Positions 1-12,001 of a stretch of 64,000 bases of DNA are shown one piece after another. The DNA comes from Massospora cicadina. Lineage: Eukaryota > Entomophthoromycota > Entomophthoromycetes > Entomophthorales > Entomophthoraceae. The position numbers were made by a program, and so were the translations under genes. A model generated the notes under the pieces. It ran no database searches and was not told the origin of the DNA. It saw only the letters and a list, made by a program, of their open reading frames with translations. The stretch covers positions 59,146 to 123,145 of the forward strand of contig JAKSZP010004204.1 of NCBI GenBank assembly GCA_022478985.1. The letters run 5' to 3'. Each line of letters starts with the position of its first letter. The first letter of the stretch is position 1.

Positions 1-6
1 CCATGG

Positions 7-280
7 TGAGGATTGTCCCATTGATTCCACATTGAAAATATGGGAAACAAAATGTCAGTGAGCTTAGATTATTAAGTTTATGATTTTAAATGGTTATCAA
101 TTAAAAAATTCCTCCAGGGCGTTTTCCAGGCTCAAACGCTCCAAATTGAAAACTAATCAACAAAAAACCTCTGGACTGACCAAACTATTCAGATTGACAA
201 GATTATTAATTTTGTATTGCCTTAAGGTAAGTATTATGTTTTTTAATAAAAAACGCTATGTGACGAACGTTTTTGTCACA
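7..280. repeat. 280-bp direct repeat, copy 1
   Basis: This segment recurs in the same orientation at 8537-8815 with scattered substitutions and small indels. Both copies begin TGAGGAT and end GTCACA, so the ends are TG...CA as in an LTR. Near the right end both carry TGTGACGAAC followed by a T-run and GTCACA, a short inverted repeat. No open frame is conserved. Copy 1 touches the window start, so its left limit is uncertain. It may be an LTR or a short non-autonomous element; no primer site or target duplication was found. Confidence 0.6.
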
Positions 281-766
281 TCACACCCACTAAGTGAAAA
301 GTCAGGGGTGGCTAATTGGGCTACAGAACCTCTGAAACCAAAAAAAATCCAAATAAAAAGTTTGAGCTTTTTTAGAGGGGATTTTGGGAAGGCATGGGAG
401 ATCCAAGGGTCTCAGATAAATCAACTATCCCATTGGAGATCCCTATTGGGAGATGCTTAACTGCCAGAGTCCTCACACCACATCCACCTCCAAACCAAGT
501 TTTCAGGAGACAACAACCTGAAACTCTTGACGATGAGTTTGGTGCCACTTGGGATGACAATTAGACCATTTATCAGGCTGCTGAGAATTAGCAGCCTGAC
601 AATGAAAATTTCCTTGGAATAATGTAATGGAAGGGAATCCCAAATCCCATCCACCAGCAACAAAACCCTAAATTAAAGAGTTGCCTCCATCCAAAAATGG
701 TAGTTGTGTAAATGACCTTCTTCAAAGATTTGGTTATACCCGTTTGTTTGGCCCAATCATCTGAGG
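281..766. other. No gene recognised; target of Ty3-A
   Basis: Short frames only. This sequence was once continuous with 8127-8536, because Ty3-A inserted between them and duplicated TGAGG. Nothing is recognisable on either strand; on the minus strand a short reading frame crosses the insertion point but has several stops. Confidence 0.4.
762..766. repeat. Target-site duplication of Ty3-A (TGAGG)
   Basis: The five bases TGAGG directly before the LTR at 767 are repeated at 8122-8126 directly after the LTR ending at 8121. A perfect 5-bp duplication is the expected integrase signature and fixes both ends of the element. Confidence 0.92.
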
Positions 767-1246
767 TGTTAATTCTTGGCATCTGGGCTTAATTCCGCCG
801 ATTTGGTTTTGCACAGGGTATTAGCCACTGAGCAACCAAATTGGACAATATGAGGATTGCCAAATTCTTAATAAAACTTGATAAAATATATACAGAGCTA
901 TCGCCCCTTATTTCTACCTTTATTTAATATATATTGCAGACTTCTCCGCGCTCCCTTTTCCCCTGTAAAAAAGACTATCCCCTTTAATCTTCTGTAAAAC
1001 TCTTTATACCTTGGTTCCCCCAGCCAGATGCATCCTTGGCTTGGTATTTTCTATTCTTCTTTCCTTTTCAAATTACTCTCATTCATATCAAATCTCAGCA
1101 TAAATCCTCTCAATTTGCCAAATGTTGTCATTTTGCTCAATTATATTTTGTGTATCCCTTTTTTGTAAATCTTGAGACTCATCTTGATCCCCCTCTGATC
1201 CGCCAATATGGGTAGCATATCATCCAGTCATATCAACTTCCCAACA
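767..1246 (-). repeat. 3' LTR of Ty3-A
   Basis: This 480-bp LTR matches 7643-8121 along its whole length with scattered, mostly transition, differences. In element orientation it starts TGTTGGGAAG and ends AATTAACA. The divergence between the two LTRs shows the insertion is not recent. Confidence 0.93.
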
Positions 1247-1260
1247 TTACTCCCCCCTTT
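1247..1260 (-). promoter_or_regulatory. Polypurine tract of Ty3-A
   Basis: On the minus strand AAAGGGGGGAG lies immediately upstream of the 3' LTR, where plus-strand DNA synthesis of an LTR retrotransposon is primed. Confidence 0.8.
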
Positions 1261-1279
1261 GACTGGATGATAGGCTCTT

Positions 1280-2500
1280 ACTGTTTATATGCTAGAGGAA
1301 CTTTGCGTGGACTCGGTTGATAATCCACCCCCAGCAGGTTCCTTAATAGTGTAGACATCCATGCCAGTTTTCTCAATAATCTCAAATGGGCTGACCCAAA
1401 TGTTGGAGAGCTTGTTTTTTTGTCAAAATCCATGCTGGTTGTGGAATAAAACATAGTTCTCCACAGCAAACAATGGAAGTCCGCTCTGGTGCTTCTGATT
1501 GGCTTCTTGATCGCGAATCTTCTTGGCCAAACTGGTGGAGTAGGCTTCCATTTGCAGCTTGATCAGTGTATCATGAGTTTCTTCAGATATTGCTGAGGAT
1601 TCACACCACCAGTGTCCTCTACACACGAATATAGCAAGGCAGGCAGAGCCAGATGTCAACCATACAGCAGTTGAAATGGACTCTTACCAGTGGCCAAATG
1701 ATAGCTGATATTATAAGCAAACACAGCAGTAGGTAGAAGGGCACTACATTCTGAGGGCCAATCCATTACCAATTTGTGGAGTATGTTCACTAGGGTTCTG
1801 TTGACTCGCTCCACCATCCCATTTGATTCTGGATGATAGGGGTGGTCAAAACCCTGTGAATCGCCATCAACTCATTTAACTTTGGCAGGATATGAGAAGT
1901 GAAGTTGGTTCTGTTATCCATCAGAATGAACTGTGGGCAGCCGTGCCACTGTATAACACACTCTATAATAAACTTGGCAGTGGTGACCATGCCCAAGTCA
2001 CTAATAGCCCTGGCCTTTACCCATCGGGTCAAATGATTGATGGCAACGATTATATACTTGGATTGATTGGCACTAGTCAGCAGAGGTCCCACTACATCAA
2101 TGAAAACGGTGTGCCATGCAAACTGGGGTTTAACTAGTTGGTAGGTGGTTTTCTTGCAGAAAGGCTTTTCCACTTGACACTGATGGCAACAGCTAACTGT
2201 TTCCAATATGTCATAATGCATGCTTTCCCAGAAGTATTGGGGCACAAAAACTCTAGCGTTTTCCACAATCCTCCATGTCCTACAGCCCAATGAGCATCCA
2301 TAATTATCGAGGGTCTAGCCAAAGGCTTAGGAAAATTCAGCATCAAGTCTCTGATCCACTTATATAGTTCTTCCCCTTGTATGAAGGTATCCTCCCTAAG
2401 TCCATCTAACACCTTGATCACCTGCAGCGGCTCATCCTGGTATTTGTTCGCCACCATCTTTTTGTACATTATATCAGCTAGATCCACCATGATAGCAACC
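1280..2500 (-). pseudogene. Ty3-A integrase, frameshifted
   Basis: Integrase inserts the cDNA copy into the host chromosome. The N-terminal zinc-binding histidines (AHWAVGHGG, near 2290) and the paired cysteines (SCCHQCQ, near 2190) are visible in two different frames, so there is a frameshift inside the zinc-binding domain. The catalytic core shows the first Asp in FIDVVGPL and the second in LMDNRTNF. The catalytic Glu is still present in SNGMVERVNRT near 1810 but in a shifted frame. The C-terminal part runs to about 1280, close to the LTR, with no chromodomain. Decayed and non-functional. Confidence 0.85.
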
Positions 2501-2880
2501 GTGGGCAACTGAGAAAGACAATCCGCGTTTTGATGTTTTGCTCCCAGTCAATGTAAAATATCAAAATCATATGCTTGCAGCTTCAGAGCCCAACATGTGA
2601 GCCATCCTTCCAGTTCACAAAGATTCTGTAGCCAGCGCAAGGAAGCGTGATCCATCACTACTTGGAATCTTACCCCATGCAAATATACCCAAAACTGTTT
2701 GTAAGCATAGATCACTGCTAGACACTCCTGCTCAGTTACAGTGTAGTTTCATTTGTGACAGTTCAAGCTTTGACTACAGAATGCAACAGGATGTTCCACG
2801 CTGTCATCATCCTTCTGGGATAATACTGCCCCAATAGCAGTGAGGGATGCATCCATTTGTACTATGAACTGTTTGTCAAA
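2500..2880 (-). pseudogene. Ty3-A RNase H domain
   Basis: RNase H removes the RNA strand of the RNA-DNA hybrid during reverse transcription. It follows reverse transcriptase in the same frame. The start shows QMDASLTAIGAVLSQ, with the catalytic Asp of the family's TDAS motif. Further on HPVAFCSQSLN and VMDHASLRWL match the later family motifs. A stop lies after SLNCHK near 2749 and another near 2545. Confidence 0.85.
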
Positions 2881-4152
2881 GTTGGGATATTGCAAAATGG
2901 GTGCACTTGCTAACGTGGTTTGCAATACATCAAAAGCATTCTGGCATTGTTCCATCCAATTGAAGGAAGCGTTTTTCTTTAACAACTCAAAAAGTGGGGC
3001 CCCAATGCAGCTGAAATTGGGAATGAACCATCGGTAATACCCAACCATCCCCAGAAACACCTGAATGTCCCGCTTATTCCCTGGGTGAGTCATCTTGCCT
3101 ATCGCTTCCACTTTAGCCAGCTGCAGTTTAAGCCCATTTGAATCCATGACAAACCCAAGGTATTCCAATTGTTCTTTAAAGAAATGGCACTTTTGAGGCT
3201 TAATTTTGATATTAGCGGCAGCGAGGCGCTGAAACACTTGCTCCAAGTGGGCCAGGTGCTCTGTAAACGTCTGCAAAAACACATTGATGTCATCAAGGTA
3301 AAATAGGACGCAGGACAGCTTTAAATCACCTAAAACCATATCCATGGCATGCTGTAACGTAGCCGGGGTGTTACACAACCCTTGCAGCATGTGAGTCAGC
3401 TGGAACAACCCTCTCAAGGTGATGATTGCACATTTCTCCCATTCCACTAATGGCAATTTGATCTGCCAGTACCCTGAGATCAGATCCATGGCGGAAAAAT
3501 AGTTCGCCCCACCCAATCAGTCTAACGCATCATCAATCCATGGAAGAGGGTAGGAATCCTTCTTTGTTACATTATTGAGTTTACAATAGTCAAAAAACAC
3601 CCAATTCAAGCCATCCTTTTTCTTTAAGATGAGCACAGGTGATGCTCACGGACTGTTTGACAGCTCTAGCATTCCTTGCTCAATAAGTTTATCCACCTCA
3701 TCAGAGACAACCTCTTTCACCACTTTTGAACATCTAATAGGTCATGATTGAATAGGAGGGTGATCCACCATATCTATCCAATGTACCACCCCTTGAGCAC
3801 ACCCCAAGTCATGATTGTTATTCGCAAAGATATCCCAATACTTTTCAAATAATGCCATAGCCTTATCTTGCTGATCCGCTGATAATCCTGTGAGCGCTTC
3901 CAGTGGAACCACGGTCAGTACACCAAATGAGGAGTGAGTCAGTAGTCCAAGATCCTCCCATGAGCCAAAATCGTGAATATGACAAACTTCCTCTATAGGG
4001 ACTAAGTGTAGGTAAGCCACCACTTGGTGCCACTGGATCATTATTACCTTCTTCTGTAGGTTTTCTAGCAGCACTTTCACCTCCCCGTTTTCAGGTAGCA
4101 GTAACTTTGGAGTCACATTTGGTTCAAGCCGCAAGTGCTGATGAGGCACCAT
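2881..4152 (-). pseudogene. Ty3-A reverse transcriptase
   Basis: The RNA-dependent DNA polymerase copies the element's transcript. The palm is readable over about 210 residues from 3516 downwards: SAMDLISGYWQIKL, the LFQLTHMLQGLCNTPATLQ region, and the catalytic YLDD at 3289-3300, which is intact. KPQKCHFFKEQLEYLGFV and IQVFLGMVGYYRWFIPNF follow, as in other gypsy elements. The upstream frame at 3742-4152 is the linker between protease and polymerase. At least one break lies between 3517 and 3741, so the fingers region is damaged. Confidence 0.88.
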
Positions 4153-4518
4153 AATTTCTCCATAAAGCCCTTAGGGACATCAATTTCAATCCCAGTCCCT
4201 ACTATGCTCTGGTGTCCAGATGGTAGGCTTAAAGCGCACGTTGCTTAAAGAGGGATCCCTTTGTACTCATATATCTAGTTGGAGAGGATCCTGGTCTACC
4301 AACTCAGTCACCAATATTGAACAGGAATCACTATGTCGCTATATGCTAGATTGATCTGACTGGAGTAGACTGGATCTGTTGGGATTCCTCCAGAGGAAAA
4401 TATATGGGAATCTGTTGACTGAACATAGTAAGAGTTTCTTTCGCCATATTTATCACAACGTCAAATTTCCTCATAAAAGCCGCGCCAATTAACATATCAT
4501 AGTGGTTATTTGGCAAAA

Positions 4519-4794
4519 CTACCGCCAGAGCGGATACCTGGACTTTTTGAATTGTAAAGGCAACGCACTATATGCTCCTTCTGACACAAGGCTGTGCATT
4601 CCTGCAGTCCCATATACTACTCGATGGTCCAAATCCAGTTTTAACATAAGTTTAGCCACCAACCGGGTGGAGACTATGTTCACAGGTGCTCCCATGTCTA
4701 TGATAGCGCGGATTTTTGTGTTTTGAACGAATATGTCGCAACAAGTACATTCTGAGTAAGAGGATTCATCAGTATTTATTACTTGTACGTTCAA
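4519..4794 (-). pseudogene. Ty3-A aspartic protease
   Basis: The protease cuts the Gag-Pol polyprotein. The frame VQNTKIRAIIDMGAPVNIVS matches the active-site block of retroelement proteases, but the usual D-T/S-G triad reads D-M-G, consistent with an ACG to ATG transition. The domain lies between the gag zinc knuckle and the polymerase, as expected. Confidence 0.82.
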
Positions 4795-5221
4795 GAACTT
4801 GTGTTACTCAAAAATGAAGATATGCCCTTGCCAACCTGAGGATACTCACTAGTGATTTTCTCCACTGGAATGGCTACATTAACCCCTACTAAAGGGGTGA
4901 TGTTCAGCGAAGGATCCGCGTTGCTGGTGCCAGTCTGTTCCAGGATCTGCCATGCATATGGCTTCTGCACATCTTGGCGGAACTTGGCCCAATGGGGTGA
5001 ACTTTTACTCTCAGAAGCGGAATCAGGGGTATCCAACAAAAGCTGCTGGGATAACAAATAATCTGATTGAGGTTCAATTTCTACCTGAAAAGATGTTTGG
5101 GAATTGTTAGGGACAAGTGAATTGGACTTAGCGGAGATAGAGCGTCCCATCTCTACTCTGCTCAAGCTTTTCCCTGATCAACTATCTTAGTTGCTATTGC
5201 ATACACTTGTGGTTTGCTAGG

Positions 5222-7616
5222 GCAATTGGCCGCATAATGCCCTCTTCATCCGCACTGGAAGCAAGTGTTTATAAAAGGTTTGCATATATAGTTTGGGGCG
5301 GAAGAACCAGGTCAAAAGTTGCCAGTAAGGTCCTAAGGTCCAGATGAACTGGTGAAGCGTACATGGGCTGAAAAGGGTCTACTGCCTTGTATGAGGGACA
5401 AATATGTTCCAGCGGCTGATAACCCAGTCGCTTCAGCCTATATCCTGAAAGGGTTGGAGTGGGTCCAACAGAGATTTTTGGGCTACTTTGGGGGCGCTGT
5501 TCATGGCTGAGAGTTGATGTAAGGCGTTCACAATTTGAATAAGTCCGGTATCCCCATCCAACATGTGAGACATAGCATTATATAGTTCCCAATATGGTTT
5601 GACAGCCGCCGTCATCAATATACCTACATCCTCAGTGGTTAAATTTTTAGCTCCAAGTAGGACGTATGCTTTCAGTAAAAACTGCTCAGCAAATTCTGAC
5701 AGGGTCTCGTTTTGGTAAAACTGTACAGTCATAAAATTGGCTTTCCAACGGGACATCTTGGTAGCGCCCCCAAAAATCTGGATAATGATTGCTTTTACTT
5801 GTGCATAAGATACTGAGCTATTTGGAAGATAGAAGGTCACTTGATCAGCGCTTTCCACATCTAAAGCGGACAGCAACAATTTCGCTTTTCATTGATCTGT
5901 AGCCCCTTCCACAGCGAATTCAAAACGTTTAAAGTAACCATGTAGGTTCCCATCATGACTGAAAGGAGGTAAATTTTTTGATATTAATGAATTCACTTTG
6001 CTCTAGGTTCCTGCTGCAAGGGGCAGGCGAATTGTTTTCAGAGTGAATATGGGAACCATCACTTTGTGCGTTATCATACAGCCAGCTGGATGAACTTGAA
6101 CCTATCAAAAAGGAATTGGGAGAAGTGATGTCATGCGGGGGTCCATTGTACCGCCTGATAAATATTCATTTGCTGATCCATAACATTCTTCCCTGAGTCA
6201 CCACTAACTGCCCCATTCCCCCAGCTCCAGTATGCCCCGCAAACTGTTTGTTGATCAACTGCTTCACTTTAACAAAATAACATTTACACCATCCATCATG
6301 AAACTCCTGTTGCAGCGTTTCATACTGATGTTGCAATTCCCAGTGGAATTCCCTTTCTTTGTTCAGTTTCTGTTCAACAGCTTGTAATTGCAAAAGAACT
6401 TATTTTATTATATTCTGCAGGTGGTTTTGCTGTCAACTTGCGTTTTCTGCAAGTTGATTGGCGTCATTTTATTTGGTTAACAAGGGAGGATCATTCCTGT
6501 ACTGATTCCTCATTGGCCCCACAAAGGGTATCAAGGCGCCCTTGCATGTTCGCATACTCTCTTGTCTCACCAATTGGAAGAAGAAAGTCTCGTTGGCACT
6601 CAGCCTGACTAATGACTTCCAGTTGTGTAACTTGACGGATAAGCTGGAGATATTTGGGAGACGTTGACCAAAGGATAAGCGCGTTATCTGTTATTCGCTG
6701 GTTATTCCATTTTGGTACAAAGTTGGTTTACTTCTGTCAATAGAGAGATGACTTGGGCCGCCACTTGTTGTTCCATAAGGGTCATTTTTTCCTTGAGCTG
6801 GGCAATCACAGCTTTGAGAGCTTCAGCCCATTAGGCTAGCTCCATCATAAAGCTCAGTATTATTCCCCAAGGTTGTTACATCCTGAATCTGCTCCGCTGA
6901 TAGACCATGCTGATCCAGCAGTTATCTTATTACTCGAGGTAATTCTGAATTTAACTGTGGTACCAGAATGTCCAATTGACGGCGGATGTCCCCAACACAA
7001 TGATCCATCTGTGTCAGCGCCCCTTGTATTTCCAAAAACGAATGATCAAGGCAGTCGAGCAGGAGGTATCATGCTGCTGTGCTTGTGCAAACTGTAATAC
7101 ATCTCCAATTTTAATATTATGATGATCCAGAACATGCAGTAGCTGGCGAATCAAAGGTTGCACATAAGCGACTAAATATTCCTTAATTCCGTGGGTACTA
7201 AGGTGGCGAGCTAACCCTGTGGTAGTTGCGTCCAAATAAGACATGTACAGCGCATATCAATTTTCTTGATCGCGTTGGTTATAGAATAAACTCAGGGCAT
7301 TTTCCTCAGTCTCATCCTCATATAGGCAATACCTGCGCAACAGCCATTCCATAATATTTCTCAATTGTTGGGGAGTCACATTTGTGGAGCGTCCTTGTTG
7401 GTTGGTTTCAACTCAGGGCAGTTCTTGAATTGCAAATTGATAATAACTTCATCATCCCCTGGTTTGGTAACAGTGAATAATGTTGGTTTGGGGTTAGGTG
7501 CCTCCAGGGCTTCTTCAGCATAATTCACCCAGAATCTGATCAAGTTGTGTTAGAATGGATGAATACTTGTCATTGTATTTTAATTGTTCTCTTTTTTTAA
7601 CAAAACTATAGTTGCT
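5222..7616 (-). pseudogene. Ty3-A gag with CCHC zinc knuckle
   Basis: Gag forms the particle shell and packages the RNA. The best preserved part is a 148-residue frame at 5433-5879 (starts MLLSALDVESADQV, contains FYQNETLSEFAEQFLLKA), typical of the retrotransposon capsid region. Upstream are a glutamine- and glutamate-rich, probably coiled-coil piece (6166-6393) and an N-terminal piece (7014-7244). At 5222-5263 is a C-x2-C-x4-H-x4-C knuckle (starts TCFQC, ends HYAANC); a TGA stop interrupts it just after the second Cys, likely from an arginine CGA codon. Confidence 0.78.
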
Positions 7617-7626
7617 TAGTGGCCCC

Positions 7627-7641
7627 CTGTAGTGAGCACCA
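7627..7641 (-). promoter_or_regulatory. Primer-binding site of Ty3-A
   Basis: One base inside the 5' LTR, the minus strand reads TGGTGCTCACTACAG. The leading TGG pairs with the CCA end of a tRNA. The same 15 bases sit next to the 5' LTRs of Ty3-B (9839-9853) and Ty3-C (29464-29478). I could not assign the tRNA. Confidence 0.75.
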
Positions 7642-7642
7642 C

Positions 7643-8121
7643 TGTTAATTCTCAGTGTCTGGGCTTGATTCCGCCAAGTTGGTTTTGCACAGGGTATTAG
7701 CTACTGAGCAACCAAATTGGACAATATGAGGATTGCCAACTTCTTAATAAAGCTTGATAAAGTATATATGGAGCTATCGCCCCTTATTTCTACCTTTATT
7801 TAATATAAATCGCAGACTTCTCCATGCTCCCTTTTCCCTTGTAAAAAAAACTACCCCCTTTAATCTTCCATGAGACTCTTTATACCTCAGTTCCCCCAGC
7901 TGGATGCATCTTCAGCTTGGTATCTTCTATTCTTCTTTCCTTTTTATATTACTCTTGTTTGTATCAAATCTTAGCATAAATCCTCTAAATTCACCAAATG
8001 TCATCATTTTGCTCGATTATAAATCATGTATCCCTTTTTCATAAATCTCAAGACTCATCTTGATCCCCTCCAATCCACTGATATGGGTAGTGTATCATCC
8101 AGTCATATCAACTTCCTGACA
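7643..8121 (-). repeat. 5' LTR of Ty3-A
   Basis: A 479-bp partner of 767-1246, with the same TG...CA ends and followed by the repeated TGAGG. The primer-binding site next to it identifies it as the 5' LTR of a minus-strand element. Confidence 0.93.
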
Positions 8122-8126
8122 TGAGG

Positions 8127-8536
8127 TATGGTGTTAAACCAGTCCAACTACCCTCTACCACTAATTGAATCCACCTTAATCATGTCTCATCCTCACCATT
8201 GGGTATCTGGATAAGACCTGGAGCCAATACAGCCTCTGCTACCTGGGGATTCATCAGGGCTCAGTCCACTGGATCACTATGCATTCATCAGGGCTCTGGC
8301 ACCTGTTTTGCACTACATGCCGAGGGTCAAATTCAGTCTTGCCCCTTTGGACCAATAAGTTATTTTGGGGGAATCTTGGGGCATGGCTAAAATGAAAGCA
8401 AAGTTCCCAAAAGTTGGGCGCTACCTCAAGAGCAACACTCAATGAGCAATGTAAAATTTGAAATAGATAAACATAAAAGTAAGTTAAATCCAAACTTGCA
8501 ATTCATTATGATGTCTTCAGGGTAATAATTCTAAAG
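8127..8536. other. No gene recognised
   Basis: Flank of Ty3-A. The phrase ATTCATCAGGGCTC occurs twice about 40 bp apart (8246-8300). No frame or domain is recognisable. Confidence 0.4.
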
Positions 8537-8815
8537 TGAGGATCACCCCATTGATTCAACCTTGAGATAGGGGAAACAAGATGACAGTGAGCTTATGTTA
8601 TTATTGTTTAAAAAAGGATAAATGTTTATCAAGAAAGATATTCCTTCAGAGCGTTTGCCAGTCTCAGATGCCCTGAATTGAAGAACCAATCAGCAAAAAG
8701 AATCCCGATTGACTGAACTATTTGGATTGACCAGATTATGATTTTGTATTGTCGTGAGGTAAGTTCTATAATTTTCTGAAAAAAGAAACACTATGTGACG
8801 AACTGTTTTGTCACA
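8537..8815. repeat. 280-bp direct repeat, copy 2
   Basis: Second copy of the repeat at 7-280, same orientation, TGAGGAT at the start and GTCACA at the end. If the two copies were LTRs of one element, Ty3-A would be nested in it, but no gypsy coding sequence is seen between the copies outside Ty3-A. Two independent insertions are equally possible. Confidence 0.6.
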
Positions 8816-9360
8816 TCCTAAAAGGTGATAAGTATTTTTACATTGAAAAACTGCTCCCTTCAAAAAGAACATATATGCAATTTTTAATAGGTTCAAATCC
8901 ACAAGGGAGAAGCGTCACAAAGCATAAGGACAATTTGTTATCTTTGCCTATGATATCAGAAAGTGTTGACCAAGTTACAAGTCATGCAGAAAATAGAATA
9001 GTTTTCTATAAGGAGGTCAAACAATTTGTGCTAAGACTTTTTTGAACTGATGTAAAAGATGGCTGAATGCAATGCCAATATTCTCACCATCAAATTTCTA
9101 TGAAATGAGACGATTACTAAGCTTGCTTGCCACTTTACCAGAAGATGCATGTTCAAGTAAGGTCAGGCTTTTTATCTAGATCTGACAGGGTATATTCTAT
9201 CCTCAACTGTAATACCATACTGAGAATATTATACACAATGGCGCATACTTCATAAGTAGATGTGACTCTATTTAAAATGGTCAACTACCTGAGCTTGTTT
9301 GCTGCTTATTTGACCTCCAAACTTGGATCAAAAACCATTTGTCCCTTCCAGTGTGATGGT
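8816..9360. other. No gene recognised
   Basis: AT-rich sequence between the 280-bp repeat and the 5' LTR of Ty3-B. Nothing recognisable on either strand. Confidence 0.4.
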
Positions 9361-9834
9361 TGTTAGGATTTAAGATAATAAACGATTCAATATTTAAGCT
9401 TCTGATTTGAGCTCAAATAAGTGCACTTTCAAGACCCTTTTGTAAAAATCTGTCACTGAAGGCACTGATTGAATAAAATCAGGAAGCATCAAGCGCACAG
9501 GAATTGATAAAGCCTTCTGGAATTACACCTACACTTTCCAAATTACAAAAGGCGTGACTCCCAAAACTGCAGTCACAATGACATTGGTGACAAAGAACTA
9601 TGAAGGAGTCATTTAGGCAGTCAATCTGGAAGGACTTGATACTAATTGCACAGAGCCATGGAGGTCTTCTTGGAATTGTGTACCCATTCGCCCTATAAAT
9701 ATCAAATCCTCATAACTCAGTAAAGTAGTCTATTTACCTCATCTTTTCATCTTCATTGAACTCTCCGCTAGTTTTACAGCTTTATACCCCATTTCAAACC
9801 TTGGCTTACAGTCAAGAGAACTGATAAGCCAACA
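9361..9834 (+). repeat. 5' LTR of Ty3-B
   Basis: Starts TGTTAGGATT, ends CCAACA. Matches the 3' copy over most of its length, with shared blocks such as GTCACTGAAGGC, TAGTCTATTTACC and TTACAGTCAAG. A 9-10 bp gap near the start separates the two copies. Confidence 0.83.
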
Positions 9835-9838
9835 AAAG

Positions 9839-9853
9839 TGGTGCTCACTACAG
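9839..9853 (+). promoter_or_regulatory. Primer-binding site of Ty3-B
   Basis: TGGTGCTCACTACAG four bases after the 5' LTR, identical over 15 bases to the primer sites of Ty3-A and Ty3-C. Confidence 0.75.
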
Positions 9854-10589
9854 TGTCCTCTGAGATGTTCAGTGAAAAACGTCTATAACAAAAATAAAGA
9901 ATGATAGCAATTAAGAAGACCAAACCCCTGGCCAATCAAGAAGTGTAATATGATGGGTCTGTACATCTAAGTATGAAGTAACTCCTCTACAGCCTGAAAG
10001 CTTAGAATTTTAGGCCCCCTTTAATTCACCCTACCTTCCATTGTCAGAATCATTATTATCTTCAACTTGATAACATTAATGAGACTATTTAACAACTTTT
10101 GAATGGCATTTACTCCATGGGTTTCCGCTATAGTCATCCCCAAGACTCCTCTGTACCTTCCACAATGCGATATTTATATGACTTGGTTCTACTACCCTCA
10201 GGAGAACTGGCTTTGGGAACTGAACATTATCTATAAAACTTTGTCCATTTAGCGATATACCTCATCATACAAATAGTTGTTCTACATCACCATGAAGTAG
10301 CTTAACAATTAGAGATCGCTCAAACCCTGAACTCAAATATAGTCAATTTTTTATAATACTGTATCCTCCTTGTTCAAATAAACCATGAAGCCATTTTAGA
10401 TATTTGCTAACTGTTTCATGAGGCTTATAACCAACTCAATACATTAAATAGTTATCTCAGGTTATCTTTAGGATCAGCTTCATCAAAATATATAACTTCT
10501 TGAGTCCACCTGTAACCAACACCTCACTCAAATTGAGGACCTCATTTGGTTGCTCCAGTGACGTTACAAAGAGTTAGCCTCCCAAGATA

Positions 10590-12001
10590 GCGCCCCTGGG
10601 ATTGAGAGGCCTGAGGAGCCAAAAGGTCCAGAGAGACTGAAAGTCCCTGAGGGCCAGAAGGGCTAAAAGGTCCCCGCGGACCCCAAGGGCCATTTAATCC
10701 TTAGTATCCACTCCTGATAATCCTAACGACTCATCTAAATGAGATGTCCTGATGGATCTTGCAGCTTTAAAATACCAAATAAGAATTTGACTCAAGTATG
10801 CAACCTCTGTTTAGAAGAGGTCCCCCTCAATCCCAGAGTTTTAATTGATGCTTTGTCAGATGAGATGTATGATTTTAGCGCATTCACCAAGCTCACTAAT
10901 AGCCACATCTTGCAGACTGAGAAACCCTCTTAGGTTTTGAAACTTGCTTAAGTGACTTTAAAAATCAGCTGCTCCTCCAACATACTGAAATTCAACTCTG
11001 AAAGAGAAATTTGCCCTTAAAGCCTAAGTTACTTCTCTAAACCACCATTGAGATGAAGTTCAGTAGCATTTAGAAGAATTAATATGGTTATTGGACCAAC
11101 AGGCCCCTTGCAACTATGTGGAAACCAAGATTTCTAAGCATGCTTGCTCCCTGGTATCAATACTCTTTCCACTACTATTATGACTAATTTTAAGCCCTGT
11201 TTCAATGAGAGATTTACCCCAGGGCAGGAAAGTATCGCCTCCTTCCTTTACACTTATGAGATCTTGATGAAGGAGGCCACTGACCATCAGAAGGTGAAGC
11301 ACATCCACTCTTGCCTGAATAGCATGGCCTGTGAATTTATGGCTTCACATTTAAAGGAATTTCACTCTTGGGAGCAAGTCATACCACCCTAATTCAAGAG
11401 TTTGGAAGTAATTATACCTTAGCCAATAAAAATCAAGCGTTTTTGGCCATTTGTTTAAACAAAGGAAAAGTCCTTTGGAGTTTGCCAGCTTATTCTATTC
11501 CCAGACATGCACCCTTAGTTACCACTAACCATATTACACTGGACGGCGCCATAACTTCAGTAATATCCTTATTGGGATTCTATCCTGGGGTCCAACTGCA
11601 TAAGATTGGCTAGAAGAATGGCTTTACCTGCATCTGGGAAGTTAATGAAGCACTTAACAAAATTCCTGTATCTACCTTGAGTTCCAAATTTTCTGTTTCT
11701 ACCTCTCACAGATGTCCTCAATTCCATATTGTTGAGAACCAGAAGATCCTCAAACCTTGGTGCAACTTCTGCATTGGTTCCATTGTAGCACCAAGAATTG
11801 TTGGAAAAGACTTGCAAAGGAGGCGGGAAAAGGACATGTATCATGAAGGATGAGGAGCTTCATTTTGACATCCCTATACCACCTTATGAACATTTAGTGA
11901 CCTCTAATGAGTCTAATATTGTTGTATCAGGGGAGATGAATTGGTACGCATTGATAAAAAAGAACCTAATTGTTAAGTTTTCAGCTGATGGTGCAAGCTA
12001 A
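10590..12001 (+). pseudogene. Ty3-B gag remnant
   Basis: Position between primer site and protease marks this as gag. A frame at 10590-10710 is rich in Pro, Glu, Gly and Lys (ERPEEPKGPERLKVPEG). The best open piece is 11144-11392 (starts MLPGINTLSTTIM), resembling retrotransposon capsid by its ESIASFLYTYEILMKEA stretch. A C-x2-C pair (WCNFC) near 11760 could be the remains of a zinc knuckle, but the full motif is not seen. Many stops. Confidence 0.55.

Larger units (their letters stand above)
767..8121 (-). mobile_element. Full-length Ty3/gypsy retrotransposon (Ty3-A), dead
   Basis: This is a 7.36-kb LTR retrotransposon on the minus strand with two LTRs, a primer-binding site, a polypurine tract and a perfect 5-bp target duplication. 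Reading from 8121 downwards the order is LTR, gag with zinc knuckle, protease, reverse transcriptase, RNase H, integrase, LTR. Integrase after RNase H is the Ty3/gypsy order. Every domain has stops or frameshifts, so the copy cannot be autonomous. No chromodomain follows the integrase, unlike elements E and F at the far end of the window. Confidence 0.93.
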
